Source: Gordionus sp. m RMFG-2023 (lineage: Eukaryota; Nematomorpha; Gordioida; Chordodea; Parachordodidae). From it: a stretch of DNA of 64,000 bases. The stretch spans positions 17,275,366 to 17,339,365 of the forward strand of contig NC_088777.1 of NCBI RefSeq assembly GCF_954871325.1, given 5' to 3'. Positions 12,241-25,467 of the stretch are shown in pieces; position 1 is the first letter of the stretch, and each line of letters opens with the position of its first letter. The translations under genes and the position numbers were made by a program. The notes below the pieces were generated by a model that saw only the letters and a program-made list of their open reading frames with translations, was not told the DNA's origin and made no database searches.

Positions 12241-14501
12241 CTCATATGCCCAACTCATTATACTTGGTCTTGTAGATTTTTTAAAAAAGCTTAGTTTTAC
12301 AATAATGCTTTTATTTTATCATAAAAATTATAATTTAGAAAAAACAGAGTTTGGAAAAAATTTTTATTTCATCTTAAAAATATTTTTTATCCATGAAAGT
12401 TACAAAAGATTTACTTATAAAGATTTTTTTTAAAAATGATTTGAATTTTTAGGTAAAATTTGATCAAAAATCTCCTAAAATCTTCTAAGATTTTTGCTAT
12501 CTACCCAAACTTTTCTTATGATATTTATAGTTCGTAATACAAAATAGAGAGGCAAATATTAAATTTAAATAGTGTAAATGATAAGATAATATTTTTTATA
12601 CTACTAAATAAAAGCTATGAATTATTAATAAAAAAATTAAATAAAAGATAGCTGAACTAGACTAACAATACGTTAATGATGATGCCAAACTAGATCTGGC
12701 TTCTCAATTTTCCCCCAATTGTAAAAGTCATAGCTTTAGTATATACTGAATCCTGTTTTATATAGAAGCCTGCTAAGATTTATTTCTGGGCTTGGAAATG
12801 ATAGAATAATTATATTGAGCACTGATCAGCCTCTTAAATAATTACTGCATGGATATGTGATGGTACCTATAAAATGATATTTAAAATATTCTTTCAGCTC
12901 TACACTATTAGTTAGATGGGTTAAGATAAATAATGGTATTTATTTAAATAATTAAAAATCGTATAATATTCATGTTGTGTATTAAAATAATGAATTAACC
13001 TTTGAATTCTTATATCCAGATTCACAATAATTTAACGAACAACGACCGACCTTATTTTATACTAAAGTAAGTAGCATATATTATTATTGGGATATGGCTT
13101 TCGTTGCGATTTAGATCTGAATCTTTATTAAAAAGAAATCCTATCACAGGATATTCTTTAATTTTTATATATATCGTTGGATATAGAATTCTAGACGAAT
13201 TCCAACCTGTGGATTCGAGATCTTGAATCCCTAAGTTTTTTTCTTTTAAAACAATAATGGGGATAAATTAATCTAAAATTTATTTAAAAAAAAAAAAATT
13301 CTACTTGTATGATTTGAACATAAAACTATTTTATTGAATGAGTATTTGGCATGTTTGGACAAACAAAATAAAATGGATAAAAAATATAACTAATTTGGTT
13401 GAGATTTGAATTACATATTTCATATTTTAATAAAAAATATCCCGAATCCCCATTTGAAATGGGGAGGATAAATAAGAAATACTCTTAAAATAAAATATAA
13501 GAATTCGCGATATAGGATATCCGTGTTGAGATTTGGATTCCAACAAACTCCTTATCCCAAAAGGATATATATGACCTTTGAAAGAAAAAACTCTATATAT
13601 ATAAATGTCGTATTGGGATATGGATAATCTACAGAGGTTCGAAATCTCTCAATTTTTTACCCTTTACTGAAAGCTGTTTTTGAATTTTAAAAAATGAATT
13701 TCATCGGAAATGTATTCCAGCATTGCCTAGCCTATTTAATTTCAGAGAATTTTAGCTAGACTTAAGTGCATTTTTCAATTTATATGATATATAAATTAAT
13801 AGTATTTTAACATTTCTAGGCAGAATTGTTTAAAATTCGAAGTGTGCGTACTCTATTATACATCTTATGTTAGACATTTCAGGACAATCAAATATTTTAG
13901 ATTTAAAAATCACTTTTAAATAATACAAAATTAAGAGGTTCCGAATCTCAATGAATTCCATATCCTAATATGTCATAATAATCTTATAAAATTTTGAAAG
14001 ATAATTTTTTTTTTCATTATAATAAAACCTAACCTCATGTGTGTATTACATGGTTTACACTAATACACGGGAGCGAATTATGCTGAAGTATATATACTGT
14101 TTATTACTAAATAAAATGAGGCATACATCAGAGACCTCCGCGGGTCTTGATTTCATGATCAGACCCAGTCCAGGCCCACAGTAAAAAAATTCTAGGTTTG
14201 GCCCGCATTTAATATTAAAAAAAACCATAAGGTCCAAGCTCGCATTTCAAAAAAAATGTTGATCAATCTCATCAAATCATTTTATTTATAATTATGCTGA
14301 AATAATACTAATGTTAATATGATATTTCATTAAGTAACTACATAATATTAATATGAACAAAATTTTAATCTATAAGTTCAAATTATCATTTAAAAATAAT
14401 ATATTATAAACAATTTCGCTGTTTAAATTTGTTCTTCGCGGTTAATTAATCCCAATACGATGTAAGAAAACATCTTACAGGTAATAAAATAGGATCGGTA
14501 T

Positions 14502-14810
14502 AAGTGATCTGCATCGGATCTAATTTTTCAAGCCAGGCCCAGCCCGAAATTTTTTTAAAAAAGTTTTGCCGGTCCTGCCCGAACCCGATTTTTTAAAAAA
14601 ATGTATTGCCGGCCCGGCGGAATTTATTTAAATATAGAAATTATCGGTTATTTTTAAAATTATAATTTAAATTTTTTAAAAATTATTCTCAAAATAAAAG
14701 ATATGTCATATGGGGTCTAGTTTCCATAAATAAAATTAAATATTTTTATTTTACATAAAAAAAATTCAACATAAAATTGATAAATTTAGATATATTTAAA
14801 AAAATTTACC
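14502..14810 (+). mobile_element. hAT-like MITE copy (TAGTGATCTGCA family)
   Basis: Begins TAAGTGATCTGCATCGG and stays recognisably similar for about 300 bp to the MITE inside PSMD5 (24027-24358) and to the minus-strand copy at 48225-48621. The shared core ends near AAATTTAGATATATTTAAAA. The 3' terminus is lost or diverged. Confidence 0.75.
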
Positions 14811-16439
14811 CATACACTTTGAATTTTATAGTTATTGCCAAGTATAAGAAAATAGGTTACAAAATTTTAAATAAAACAAACACCTTTATGCGAACAAGAA
14901 AAACAAATAAACATTCACTAAGGTGTGTAAGAGAGGATAATATTTGTGGCAGGCTTTTTGTAAACATTTTTGTTTAAAAATGCTAGCAAAAATATTAAAA
15001 ATTTTTATTCAAATAATAATATAATTTATAAATAATGACAAAATTTTGTGCTAATAGTCTTAATATTATATTTATTTTAGCTGCATAAATCTTTTGGTTA
15101 TTCTCATCCAAACCTTCCAAAAATTTATTATATTTTGTATTCAATGAAAATTAACACTATTTCAGTATATTTAGTTAGGCAATCATTTTGTTTGCACTTC
15201 TGAAATATATTAAGATGGAATATTTTTTTTAAGTTAGCAATTGTTTTGGACAAAAAAGATGAAGAGTTTAAAATAATCTGAGTTACTACCAACAGTAGAA
15301 TACGGTTGCGAAGAAATTATGATTTGTTATATTTATCCTATTGAATAGCAAAATTGAGATGAAAAAATTTATTCAAGCTTATTAAATTTTTTTCTTAAAT
15401 ATCCAGCCCCACTAAAAAATATAAATTATGCCCATACCAGTTCCATGGGTGTGAACAAAAATTTACGTGAATGGCGGGAAATTTCTTTCCCTGCACATAT
15501 AATAAATAATTTTTTATGCAATAAATTTATTTGAGAGGTTATTTCTAATACTTTATTTTTCTTTCACTACAAATGAATAATTTTATTTTTTTAAATTTTA
15601 CAAATTTATTTTGTTATGTTTTTTTGTTTTTAGAAATTTTTATTAAAGTTTTCCAATTTTATCATTTTAATACAATTTGTTAGCATAATTAGTCATAAAA
15701 ATTTTGTCGGCCCCAGCCATTTAGATTTCCATTGAACGATTATTTTATATATCTAATAATGATTTATTAGAGGAAAGAGGCATGCAACTAAAGCAAAATA
15801 TATTTATCTTCCTTATTTTTTTAAAAAAATTTGATTTTTAGACTTGTTTGATTTAACTAAATTAGGTGATACAGGCATTTTTACGAAGGTGGAGGGGGGG
15901 GGGGATTTTATATAAGTTCGTCATTAAAATTAAAGGGAGTAGGATTGATTTGGATTTTGATTCTTGATGTGGGCAGATAGCCTATAGGTATTTTAGTTAG
16001 TTTAACTAAAACATTCTTATAAGATGTGGAGCGCTCCCTTTAGGTAAAATGAAAAAGAATGATAATAGTTAAACTATCATAAGTTCAAAGTTTAGAAATC
16101 CGGCTATTGTTTGGTAAAGTTGTCGTTATAAAACAATTTTACTTTTCTTAATTGAATTCAAGGCTGAGAAGCTAAGTCCACAAAAATCCTTCTAACCTTC
16201 ATATTTAACTAGAATCATATCCAATTTTAAAAAATTATTTAGGGTTCAGGGTCAAGAGTTATTTCACTTTATTTCCATTAGTAAAAATCATTTTTCGGGG
16301 AATTATTTATTTTCCATTCTGCTTAAAAATATTGGTTAATGATACCCTAAGACTAAGAGACCATTTAACAATCTACTAAATAAAACTTCAACCATAAACC
16401 ATATCTCTCTATTTAACCTCCCTATCCTTTTTCATAAGC

Positions 16440-16558
16440 TAATGTTAAGGTTGGTATCAGAGAAAAATTTGTCCCAGGCAGAAGATTGAACCTGTGTCGA
16501 AATAGTTTATTCCGACTCCCCAATTCAGATTGTTAACCTTCTTTGCCACAGCTCCCAT
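16440..16558 (-). mobile_element. tRNA-derived SINE
   Basis: On the minus strand a polymerase III A box (TGGCAAAGAAGG, 16548-16537) and B box (GGTTCAATCTT, 16492-16482) lie in order. The sequence AGCTGTGG before the A box is shared with the SINE at 53510-53600. The B box is slightly off consensus and there is no full tRNA fold, so this is a SINE relic and not a tRNA gene. Confidence 0.55.
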
Positions 16559-18002
16559 CAAAAAATTGATGATTTCTTTGTATTTGATGATATGCCAGCT
16601 AACAGTTATTAGAAATTTGTAATAATGTATTTTTTTAGACGCTTATAATGGTCGTCTATAATCAGTGCTTTAAAACGCAACTCTAAACGCTTCTGCTTAA
16701 TTTGTAAAAAGAATTTATCAATTGAGAGTTAGTGTTCCATATATTTTTCCCATAATTCCAAGAGAACATTTAATAGGGAAAGTTATATAATTATTCTACC
16801 CTAGATTTAACCCTTTAAGCATCTCAAATAAATTAAGACATTTTCTAAGAATTTGAAAAAAATTAAAAAACCTCAGTGAAAAAAATCGTAACTTTTCAAC
16901 GTTGACATTACTTGATCCTTTAAAAACTTCCTCTAAGTATTTATTTAATATGTCAAAAAAAAATCCTTTAAAAATATTTTTAATAACAAAAATATTATTA
17001 GTTTTACTTCTACATATATCCATCATATAATTTTATTTTTACTATTCATAGAGGTTAAAGCCATACCAGATCAGAGCGTTCAGTGCATAATTTTATATAT
17101 AAAGTCAGAATTCTGAGCGATGCAAGTAATGGTTTTTCAAAATTTGGGTATTTCAAGCATTAGCACATTAAAATATTTAATGGCTGCTTACTAGTTGTAT
17201 CGATTCCAAATAATTTCCATATTTTAAACTAATGGTTGCACACAATAATATTTCCCTCTCGTTCGGGTCCAAAATTTAACCCATCACTTTTTTCAAATTT
17301 ATTTTATGATAGTAGAAAATATGATCAACCCTTAAAAGGTATATATCTCATTTTTACAAATGCGTAAAATATTATTTTTTAATAAAATAAAATTTAACAT
17401 TTTTTTAAAAAAATTTCTTTAAAATTTGCCATGTTTAGATTTATATTCGCATTTTTTTTTTGAAATTTTTCACAAATGAATATTCTAAAAATATTTGTCA
17501 GAGTATTATTATATATATATTACATACTAATTTATATAAATATCTTATTATTTTTATATATAATACATCCTATTTTTAATAACTATATTATTTATAATGG
17601 GTTTGAATAAATCCCACCATGCAGAATGCCTTCAAGTGATGTTAGTTCAGATTATACTGATAAATCCTATAATTCAGAAAATAATATACCCCTTGTAAAT
17701 TTATTATATACTCCTATATATTGCTCAATATTGAATTTAATAAATCTATATAGGCCGAAAAATATTGGAGATTCTGATACTCTATATAAAATATTTTAAT
17801 TATTTGTTTCTGATTATCTTTCAAAATTTTTAAAATTTTCAATATTTCAAACTAATTTATATGTACACGGTAAATAAAATATTTTGTCTATTAGTACCTA
17901 TAAATTATATTTTTTTATCGATCTAATGGGAAAAAAAATTAACAGCCTACCGGGGTTATAGGAGCATAATGCCTGATTTCCACCTTCAACATATAGCCAA
18001 GC

Positions 18003-19201
18003 TAGTGCTGTAAACATTTCTAAAAAAATCGAACGCGTTCACGTTCACCTTTAAAAAAAGGGCGTTCACGTTGGTTTAAAATTTATGATAAATTTTTTTA
18101 AAATTTAATTTAATATAAATAAATGTCTTATATTTTTTAAGATACATTAACATGTTAAAAATAATATAGTTTTATTTTGTTAATATAATTATAAATACAA
18201 TATAATATAACGAATAAAAAAATATTTTTATTTATAAAAAATTTTTATTATTTTTTATTAACAATTGTTAGAAAATTTTTCATCTGATAGACAAGAACGC
18301 TTGGCAGTTAATACGGCATTAGCTATACTTAAAACGCGCTCTGATTGCGGTATTGTACTTTAAACAACTCTTTTAACGTGTGGAATTTATTTAAAACATT
18401 TATTGTTTTGTCCTTTGCTTCAAAAAATTGAGAACCTTCCTTCAATCTATCCACTACTTCCTCGTCAAAAAGAAAGCATATCTCGAAATTAACAGTTCTT
18501 GCATTATAATTTCTAGGATTTTCATTGCATTTTTTTAATAAAGCTATAAGTTTATTTTTTATAGGTTCGTTCTGTGGAAGTTTAATCCATAGCCATTGAA
18601 GCTTGAATATTGGATGTATAATTGCTAAAATAATAAAATATATATAAATGATTTAGCGTTAGGTTTAATACCTTTTATTAATCCCATTTAATACTTCGTT
18701 TATCAACGGTTGACCATATTTTAGGCCACTAATTTTTTTTAATTTAAAATAACTATCGTTATTGTTGGCGTATCAAATGTCGTTTTAAATTGGAACTTAA
18801 AGATTTTGAAACTGATATAATTTTTGGGCACATTTTACATTTGGTAAGTATTGAAATAGTTCCTTCAATATAGGATGTTACTATAAAATATATATCATAT
18901 TTGGGTCATTGTGTTAATTCATATGATTTTGAATTTTCAGAATCACTTGATGATTATGAAATAATAATATCCATGCTTATGCCAATCTATTAAATTAAAA
19001 TATAAACAATAATATTCAAATTAATAAACTATAATAATGGAGTGTTAAAAAAAATGAAATGTGAAAAAGGAAAAACCGTTGATTATAAAATATAAAACTT
19101 ATTTTTAAAAGAATTCGGATTAAATTTTTTATATAAATAAAATTAAAGTGTTTTTAAAATTGAACGAACGTTAATTTCAAACGCGTTCGTTAACAATACT
19201 A
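18003..19201 (-). mobile_element. hAT transposon, 1.2 kb, internally deleted
   Basis: Ends TAGTGCTGTAAAC (left) and TAGTATTGTTAAC (reverse complement of right) are flanked by a perfect 8-bp target duplication AGCCAAGC (17995-18002 and 19202-19209), the hAT hallmark. The minus strand carries transposase pieces. Near 18860-18770 is a BED-like zinc finger with TKCKMCPK followed by SSNLKRHL. At about 18630-18360 is a block beginning HPIFKLQWLW. At about 18350-18270 is the C-terminal dimerisation motif PQSERVLSIANAVLTAKRS, shifted in frame relative to the block before it. Several stops and the shift make it inactive. A partial relative lies at 52884-53330. The palindrome AACGCGTT lies near both ends. 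Confidence 0.88.
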
Positions 19202-20466
19202 AGCCAAGCTAATATCTGTAAATAGGTTTGGATGGTTGCTTATCCATATCCATACAAACGATAATACTTTGGCTCTTCATGGACCTTCGGATTTATATTA
19301 ACCTTGCTTACAATTCTGCTCTTGTATGACTATGAAAGATATTAATATCGGGTAGACTAACAGAAGGGATAGTATATGTTTACAGCTTACCAGTAGAACC
19401 AAGCTATGCAACATCATCACATAAAAAAAATGTTCTTGGAGATTAGAAGTGCCACCTCACATTTGAATATAAGATCAAAGCAATGGAGAAGATAAACAGT
19501 TATTAATGAACAACGTTCAGATTGGACATGCTCGGTTTCTGATGTGGCATTATGTCTATTTAAAATTCGGAATTGATTTAAACCGTATCATGAATAATAA
19601 ATCAAAAATATGTTTATATAGGATAGCTGATGTCCCTCTTTAATTTTATAAATATTTTTTATTTTCAAAAATAGTTATAAAATTATACGATTTTTAATAT
19701 TTTCATTAATTTCAAAAAAAATGTACCTGCAAAAAATAGAAATTTTTCTTCGTAAAATGATGTGAGTAAATAGGTTTATTCTACCCAATATAATTTTTAA
19801 CAATATATTTCAGTTTTTTTCTCTTTCTTTTGTTCCTATTCAGCCGCGTTGTGGCAAAAAGGTTATGTTCCGTTCCTGTTTGGTTCCGAGTTCCAGAATC
19901 ACCCAGAATGCGTTCCTAAGAAAATATTTGATCCCATTTAATTTTGAAAATGCACAGTTAACTCTAGTTTGAATAATCTGGATAAAGTTTTGAATAGTAG
20001 AATAATATTACAAAACATTTGGGGTAGTTTCAAATAGACAGTGCCAATTTTTTTTTAGCTCAGGAGGGAAAAAAATTAAAATTCTTAATCACTTTATTAT
20101 TTCTTTTCATTGTCAAAAAACTGCTGTTTTAAAAATTTAACTTTTTTCCTTCATATAAAAAAAAATCGATACTATAAATTTCAAACTATCCTAAAGATTA
20201 TATATAATACAGGTCTATTTATTACCCAAAACTTTTAATCAAGTTCAAAACCTAGTTGTTTGAATTTAATTTAGTTCGTAGTGTAAAAAAAATTGATATG
20301 ATTGATACTATCAATTTCAAAATATTTCCAAAAGATCTTTAATATTACTCAAAACTTTTTAATTTTTATTTGGACCACAACCAAATTGTTGATAAATATT
20401 TTCATTTTGCATAAAATAGGCACTATAGATATCAAACTACTTACAAAGGATAGTAATACTACTGGT
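19202..20466. other. Non-coding intergenic sequence
   Basis: No gene recognised. A GC-richer patch at 19840-19920 with GGTTCCG words resembles MITE sequence. The rest is A+T-rich. Confidence 0.45.
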
Positions 20467-22184
20467 CAGGTGCGTCGCTAGCCTTTACAATCTCCGGCCT
20501 TCGGCCGGGTTTTATATTAATATATTATACTTTTTTAAAATTAGTTAACTCTGAACAATTATTCTGATTTTCATATTTTGTCATTTATTATATTATGCAT
20601 ACAAAATAAACTGGCATATAAAAAACCCCATAATGCAATAATATAATTCTTTCAAACTAGTATAACTCTCTGTTACCATTTTAGACAATATTTTATACAA
20701 TAAACTAATAAGGAAAAATTTTATAGGCCTCTACCAAATCAATAATTTTTGAAGAAAAGAGTATAAAAGACCAATCCAAATCATAAAACTATATGATGGT
20801 TAGAGCTTCCTTTTAGATGACATGATGGTAGCTAGATAAGTAATCGAGAAAATCATCAATGAGATATTAAATTTCTAAAAGATTATCTTCCATTTTAAAT
20901 GATATATAAACGACTACACAGTTGACCATTATTGTTTATCTAAAATATGCAATCATATTCTCTCAGCCGTTGTTGTAATAATCTTAAATTACATAGCAAC
21001 ACATATAATATACACTGGTTAATTTGCAGTAATAGCCATGACACTCACGATGTAAACATATATTAGAATTTATTATGTTGGATAAATTGATAAAATAAAA
21101 ACACTAAAATCTTTAGAAGAAATTATGTAAATATATTGAAGCCTGGAGTTATTTACACATCGCAATGCCATATTAGAAATGAAACATTTTCTAACTATAA
21201 AATAAGGACCAGAATGATATGATGAAACAATTAAGATTTTATATATTGTCGATATTATATCTTAAAATAATAGTAGTTTGTAATATTATCAAAAATATAC
21301 TTGTATTAAAAATTTAATTCAAAACTGTTTTTCGAAAAAGAAAAAAAATGGAAAGAGAAGAAAAGATATCAAATTTATTACATCTATTGCAGGATGAATA
21401 ATAAAATGTCTAATTTTTAAAATTATTTACAATTAAATAGATGGCGTTAAAAACTTAAATGCATATTGTTACTATATTTATTATCAAAACCATTTATTAG
21501 TAAAATTTATTATAATATTAACTGTAATATATTATATAGTTGTCAAAGACTTCTATAAAAGTGGCATTTTATCTAATATTTTATAACCAAGGGTATATAA
21601 TAGAGGATTATAAACTATATCTCTATTTATTTACTTTTTAAAAAGTAATCTCTTATACTTATTTGGATCTTGAAAATATTTTTAGGAATAGGTATGTTAA
21701 TTAAATTTAAAAATAAATATACAGTTGATTAGTCATTTTGAACTCGACTAATTATAATATTAAATTTGTTAATTTTGAAATAATATATGATATTATTTAT
21801 TTAATTATGGTAATACAATAAATTAAATATTAAAAGTCAATTAAATTTCAACTTTTAAAGCTAAATTAATATTTAGTGAGTTATTGATATTAAATTTTTA
21901 ATACAGAATTTGATTGCAAGCTGACATAGTGAATAATTTATATATATTAATCTAATCTAATAATTAAAATAATATTCATTTAATAAAAATTTAAATAGTC
22001 TTATTAATTTCTAAATAATAAAATTAAATCTATATATTACTTAATGGAATTATAAAAGAAATCATTCAGGGAGCTATCAAAAAAATTCATTTTTAGTTCA
22101 AGGGGATATTAAGGAGCCATTAAAAAAAAATTTTTGCTTCAAATTTTTCAGGGGGCTCGAGCCCTGCGCGCTCACCCGCGACTG
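20467..22184 (+). mobile_element. hAT-like 1.7 kb repeat, family A copy 1
   Basis: The left end CAGGTGCGTCGCTAGCC is nearly the same as the inverted right end of copy 4 (CAGGGGCGTCACTAGCC at 55032). The right end, reverse complemented, is CAGTCGCGGGTGAGC. ACTGGTC occurs at both borders (20461-20467, 22181-22187), suggesting a target duplication. Family copies lie at 43780-44490, 46480-47445 and 53600-55032 and share a core around TAGATGGCGTTAAA. No transposase motif was recognised, so it is probably non-autonomous. Confidence 0.7.
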
Positions 22185-22639
22185 GTCTAATACTTAAAAC
22201 ATTATATCCAGTCTAAACCTATATTGCTTTAACTTTAAAACGTTTGTAAAGGGATAGAAATGTCTCCTTGAAATAAATAATATATAACAAAATTAAATAG
22301 ATAATTATTCATACATCTTTTATATTAAATTTATACAGATAATTTTTAGATAAGGATGATATAAAACTTTTTAGGAACATTTTAAGATCCAATTTATTAA
22401 AAAAATTTTATTTAATAAATCTATTACGATTAATAAAACTTAATTGATATAAACGATAAAGCCACCTCGAAGTTTGAAATTTTTTTATTTATTCTTCCTT
22501 TTTTGCTTTGAATATCATAATTCTTTGATATTTTTAATCATGTAGCTCATACATGACTGCTGCCACTGACTGCAAAATCGTTGATCTGCCAAATAAACTT
22601 TAACTTTATATAAAATTACACTAAACTTGTTTTAAAAAT

Positions 22640-25158
22640 ATGGAAAATGAAAATTATAAACTACTGAATTTGATCTCAAAAAATTCCAACGTATCTAAAG
22701 AAGACTTAGTTAAGTTGCTAAAATTAGTAGAGCAAACATCAAAGGAAGATTTGCTAAAACTTTGTCAAAATATTAAACTTGATTTATTATTTAATCATAT
22801 CAATGAAACATCTGAGTAGAAAAATTTTAAATTAAACTAATCCATATATATAAAGTATAGACGATAGAACCCAAATTATCCAAGATATCTTAAAAGGGTT
22901 CCTGACCAAAATTGATAAGAATTTGTTGATTTATGAAAATATAATATGTGATGGCATAAATGCAAAGGTTTCATGGATTAGAAAACTCTATTTAGATTAT
23001 GTATTATTAATAAATGATTTGGTTGATAAATATATATTAGATAAATGTTTTGAGTATAACTGAAGATCAGAGCATTCAATTATATAGCTATGACAAATTA
23101 ATGAAAACACTTATTAAAACATTAGAGGATGATGATACAGATATAGCTCAACTTACTTTAGAAATTTTTAAAAATGTAATAATTTATTAAAATAATATTT
23201 TTATTTATTGATTTAAAGTTATTTCAGTCTCCTGATAATTTGAAAGTCTTTAATTCTCTTACAAATACACCATTATTGGAATATATCATTAGATTAATGG
23301 ATAATGGCAATACTAATATTAAATTGCGTGGTTATGAAGTAAATTAGTATGTTTATATATTTGATTTTTTTCTTCTATATAGTTAATTATACAGATGGCT
23401 AAGATATCAACACAGACTTTAAATGATTGTGAATCTAAAAATTTAATAATGCCTCTTATAGAATGTTTGCCTGGGTGTATACCTCTTAAAAATATTAAGG
23501 ATAATCATGATGTTTTGACTCAAGCAACTGTTTTAGAATTGATAGGAGATTTATTTGCAAAAAAATCAGAAGTGTGTGGAATAGTTATCAAATATTTAGA
23601 TAATAAAAATATATTTAACAAATTGTTAAATTATGTATTTGAAAATAAAATGTTGATATATCCAACAGATAATATAAATCAAAATATTATAATAGATATT
23701 GATTTATCATTAAAATTTTTAATACTACCAGGTGCATTAAATAATTTAATTTGAAAATTCTCAACATTCATTTTTTTTAGGAATAATGAGATTTTTTGCA
23801 AAGGCTTTAGATTGTGTACCAGAATATTATGAGAAATGGGAAATTTTATTTAATGCGGTTTTCAGTGAATTATCAAGCAATGAAAATAACTCTTTAAATG
23901 GTGATGATGAGAATTGTATTACCATTGCAGCATGTTTAGATTTCTTATACAATATAACTCCAAATCGAAGAATCAAAGAAAATTTAATTCAAAACAGTAA
24001 TTTAGTTTATCAATTTATATATGAATTAGTGATCTGCATTGGGCATAATTTTTCAAGCCCAGCTCAGCCCAAAATTTGCTTTATAAAGTTTTGCCTGGCC
24101 TGTACCCGAAATTTTTTTAAAAAAATTTTGCATGTCCAGCCCGAATTTATTTGAATATAGAAATAAATTTTTATACTCAATATAAACAATATATGTTATT
24201 TGGTGTATACTTTCTATAAATAAAATCACATATTTTTATTTTACATAAAAAATTCAACATAAAATTGATAAATTTAGATATATTTTAAAAAAAATTCTAA
24301 GGCCCAACCTGGCCCGAATTTTCTTAAAAAATATTAGGCCTACTTTTGCAGATCTTTAATATGAATTGTATAATTTTATTAATAAAATCTTTGAAATTAG
24401 TGTTGTTCCCAAATGCTCTTAAAACAATAGTCAAAATATATATGGGTGCAATAGGGACCAGTTTTCTAAGAATAAGAGCTATCAATACATTAGCTAATTT
24501 ATTAAAAAGTGAACCTAAAAAAGTATATTCTAAACTTTGATTTTAATAAAATAAACAATAGGACATAGTTGATGGCCAAACAGATCATAATATGATACCC
24601 TTTAATTGGTATCACATAATATTAAAATATGCTAACGAATTCGGTTCTGCTGAGGTATATTTAAAAATAGTTTACATCTTGGTTATTCAGTAAAAAAAAA
24701 CTACATAATTTATTATATAATCTTTTCTATATTATAAGCAAAGCTTATCACAGTTGGAATCGGCAGTATTTTACAATCGCGTTTTAGTCATGGTAGCATC
24801 ACCTATTGACGAAGAAAGGGTAGCCATCCTAGAACTTTTGCTAGCAATCGCTAAATCATTGCCATGGGGCCCGATTGCCTTAATTTCTCAGTCGCCTCCT
24901 CAAATAACGGCGTATTTATTGTACAGAGGTGGTATTTCTCCAAAAAATAATAACCCTAGTTTAAACCTTAATATAAATTTGAACAAGAAGGACAAGGAAT
25001 TAAAATATGAGATACTCCAAAGTGTTGCTAGTGACCGCGATTTTTACAAAAAGTTTCCGGGCCCCTTGGCCATTAAAATCAAAACATTTATGAAAGAGGG
25101 ACCATATTACATTGAAACAATCTCTCAAAGTCAAACAGCTGAAACTATTAGTTTTTAA
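22640..25158 (+). CDS. PSMD5: 26S proteasome non-ATPase subunit 5 (PSMD5 / S5b), 9 exons
   Basis: Exons: 22640-22815, 22856-23053, 23088-23175, 23219-23338, 23383-23731, 23781-24028, 24352-24522, 24562-24654, 24754-25158, joining in frame to 615 aa (human 504). PSMD5 is an all-helical HEAT/ARM-type chaperone that binds the ATPase PSMC2 during assembly of the proteasome base. Homology is visible throughout: GYELIIQMAKIS (human VYELIIEISSVS), LPGIMRFFAKAL (LPGFVKFFGNLA), FLRIRAINTLANLL (LKIRCLDAISSLL), and a C-terminus with KYEILQSVAS and MKEGPYYIETIS (KYELVKALAN, LSEGPYYVKPVS). Most introns are 34-49 bp. The sixth is uncertain: it holds a MITE, and an alternative pair of phase-1 sites (23996 / 24431) also keeps frame, drops 37 residues and gives 578 aa, nearer the family length. 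AATAAA at 25215 follows the stop. The gene converges with P450 reductase, 309 bp away. Confidence 0.9.
24027..24358 (+). mobile_element. 332-bp hAT-like MITE inside PSMD5
   Basis: The ends TAGTGATCTGCA and (reverse complement of right) TAAAGATCTGCA match at 10 of 12 positions. A perfect 8-bp duplication ATATGAAT flanks it (24019-24026 and 24359-24366). The body matches copies at 14502 and 48225. The left end contains GT at 24029 and the right end contains TGCAG ending at 24351, exactly the sites that keep the PSMD5 frame open, so the element may form nearly the whole intron. Confidence 0.88.
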
Positions 25159-25214
25159 AGGAAAAAAAGTGAAGTAATTTTATTACAATATATTCAACTC
25201 TTTTCAACATGCTC

Positions 25215-25220
25215 AATAAA
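25215..25220 (+). terminator. Candidate polyadenylation signal of PSMD5
   Basis: AATAAA, 57 nt past the TAA stop, between the convergent PSMD5 and P450 reductase genes. Confidence 0.45.
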
Positions 25221-25467
25221 TCGATATTATTTTTAAAATATATACAAAATCAACGTTATATTTTTTGCGCTATAATGTTAAAATTATAAAATCAAAATAA
25301 AATTGACTATTCATTACTACATGATTAAAAAATATTTTATCAAAAAGAATTCCAAATATTAAAATTTTTATCGTTAAAAAAATGATTTCTATAAAATTAA
25401 TTGCATATAAACCTTGTTTTTATAACTCTCGGGGACTAGATTCTATTTATAAGATTCGGGTAAATAT

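Larger units (their letters stand above)
11472..18002. other. 6.5 kb intergenic region with eroded repeats
   Basis: No host exon found. It contains a poly-C element end (about 12150-12240), repeated GGGATATGG / CCATATCC words between 13088 and 13970 that may mark an element, a MITE copy at 14502, a poly-G tract at 15893-15904 and a SINE at 16440. ORFs at 12236-12433, 14777-14977 and 16796-17026 are low-complexity or lie in repeats. The PNP promoter should lie at its left edge, but no motif stands out. Confidence 0.5.

Noticed and set aside
16796-17026. Minus-strand 76-codon ORF as a gene
   Set aside because: Low-complexity Phe/Leu/Lys-rich product typical of chance ORFs in A+T-rich DNA, with no recognised motif.
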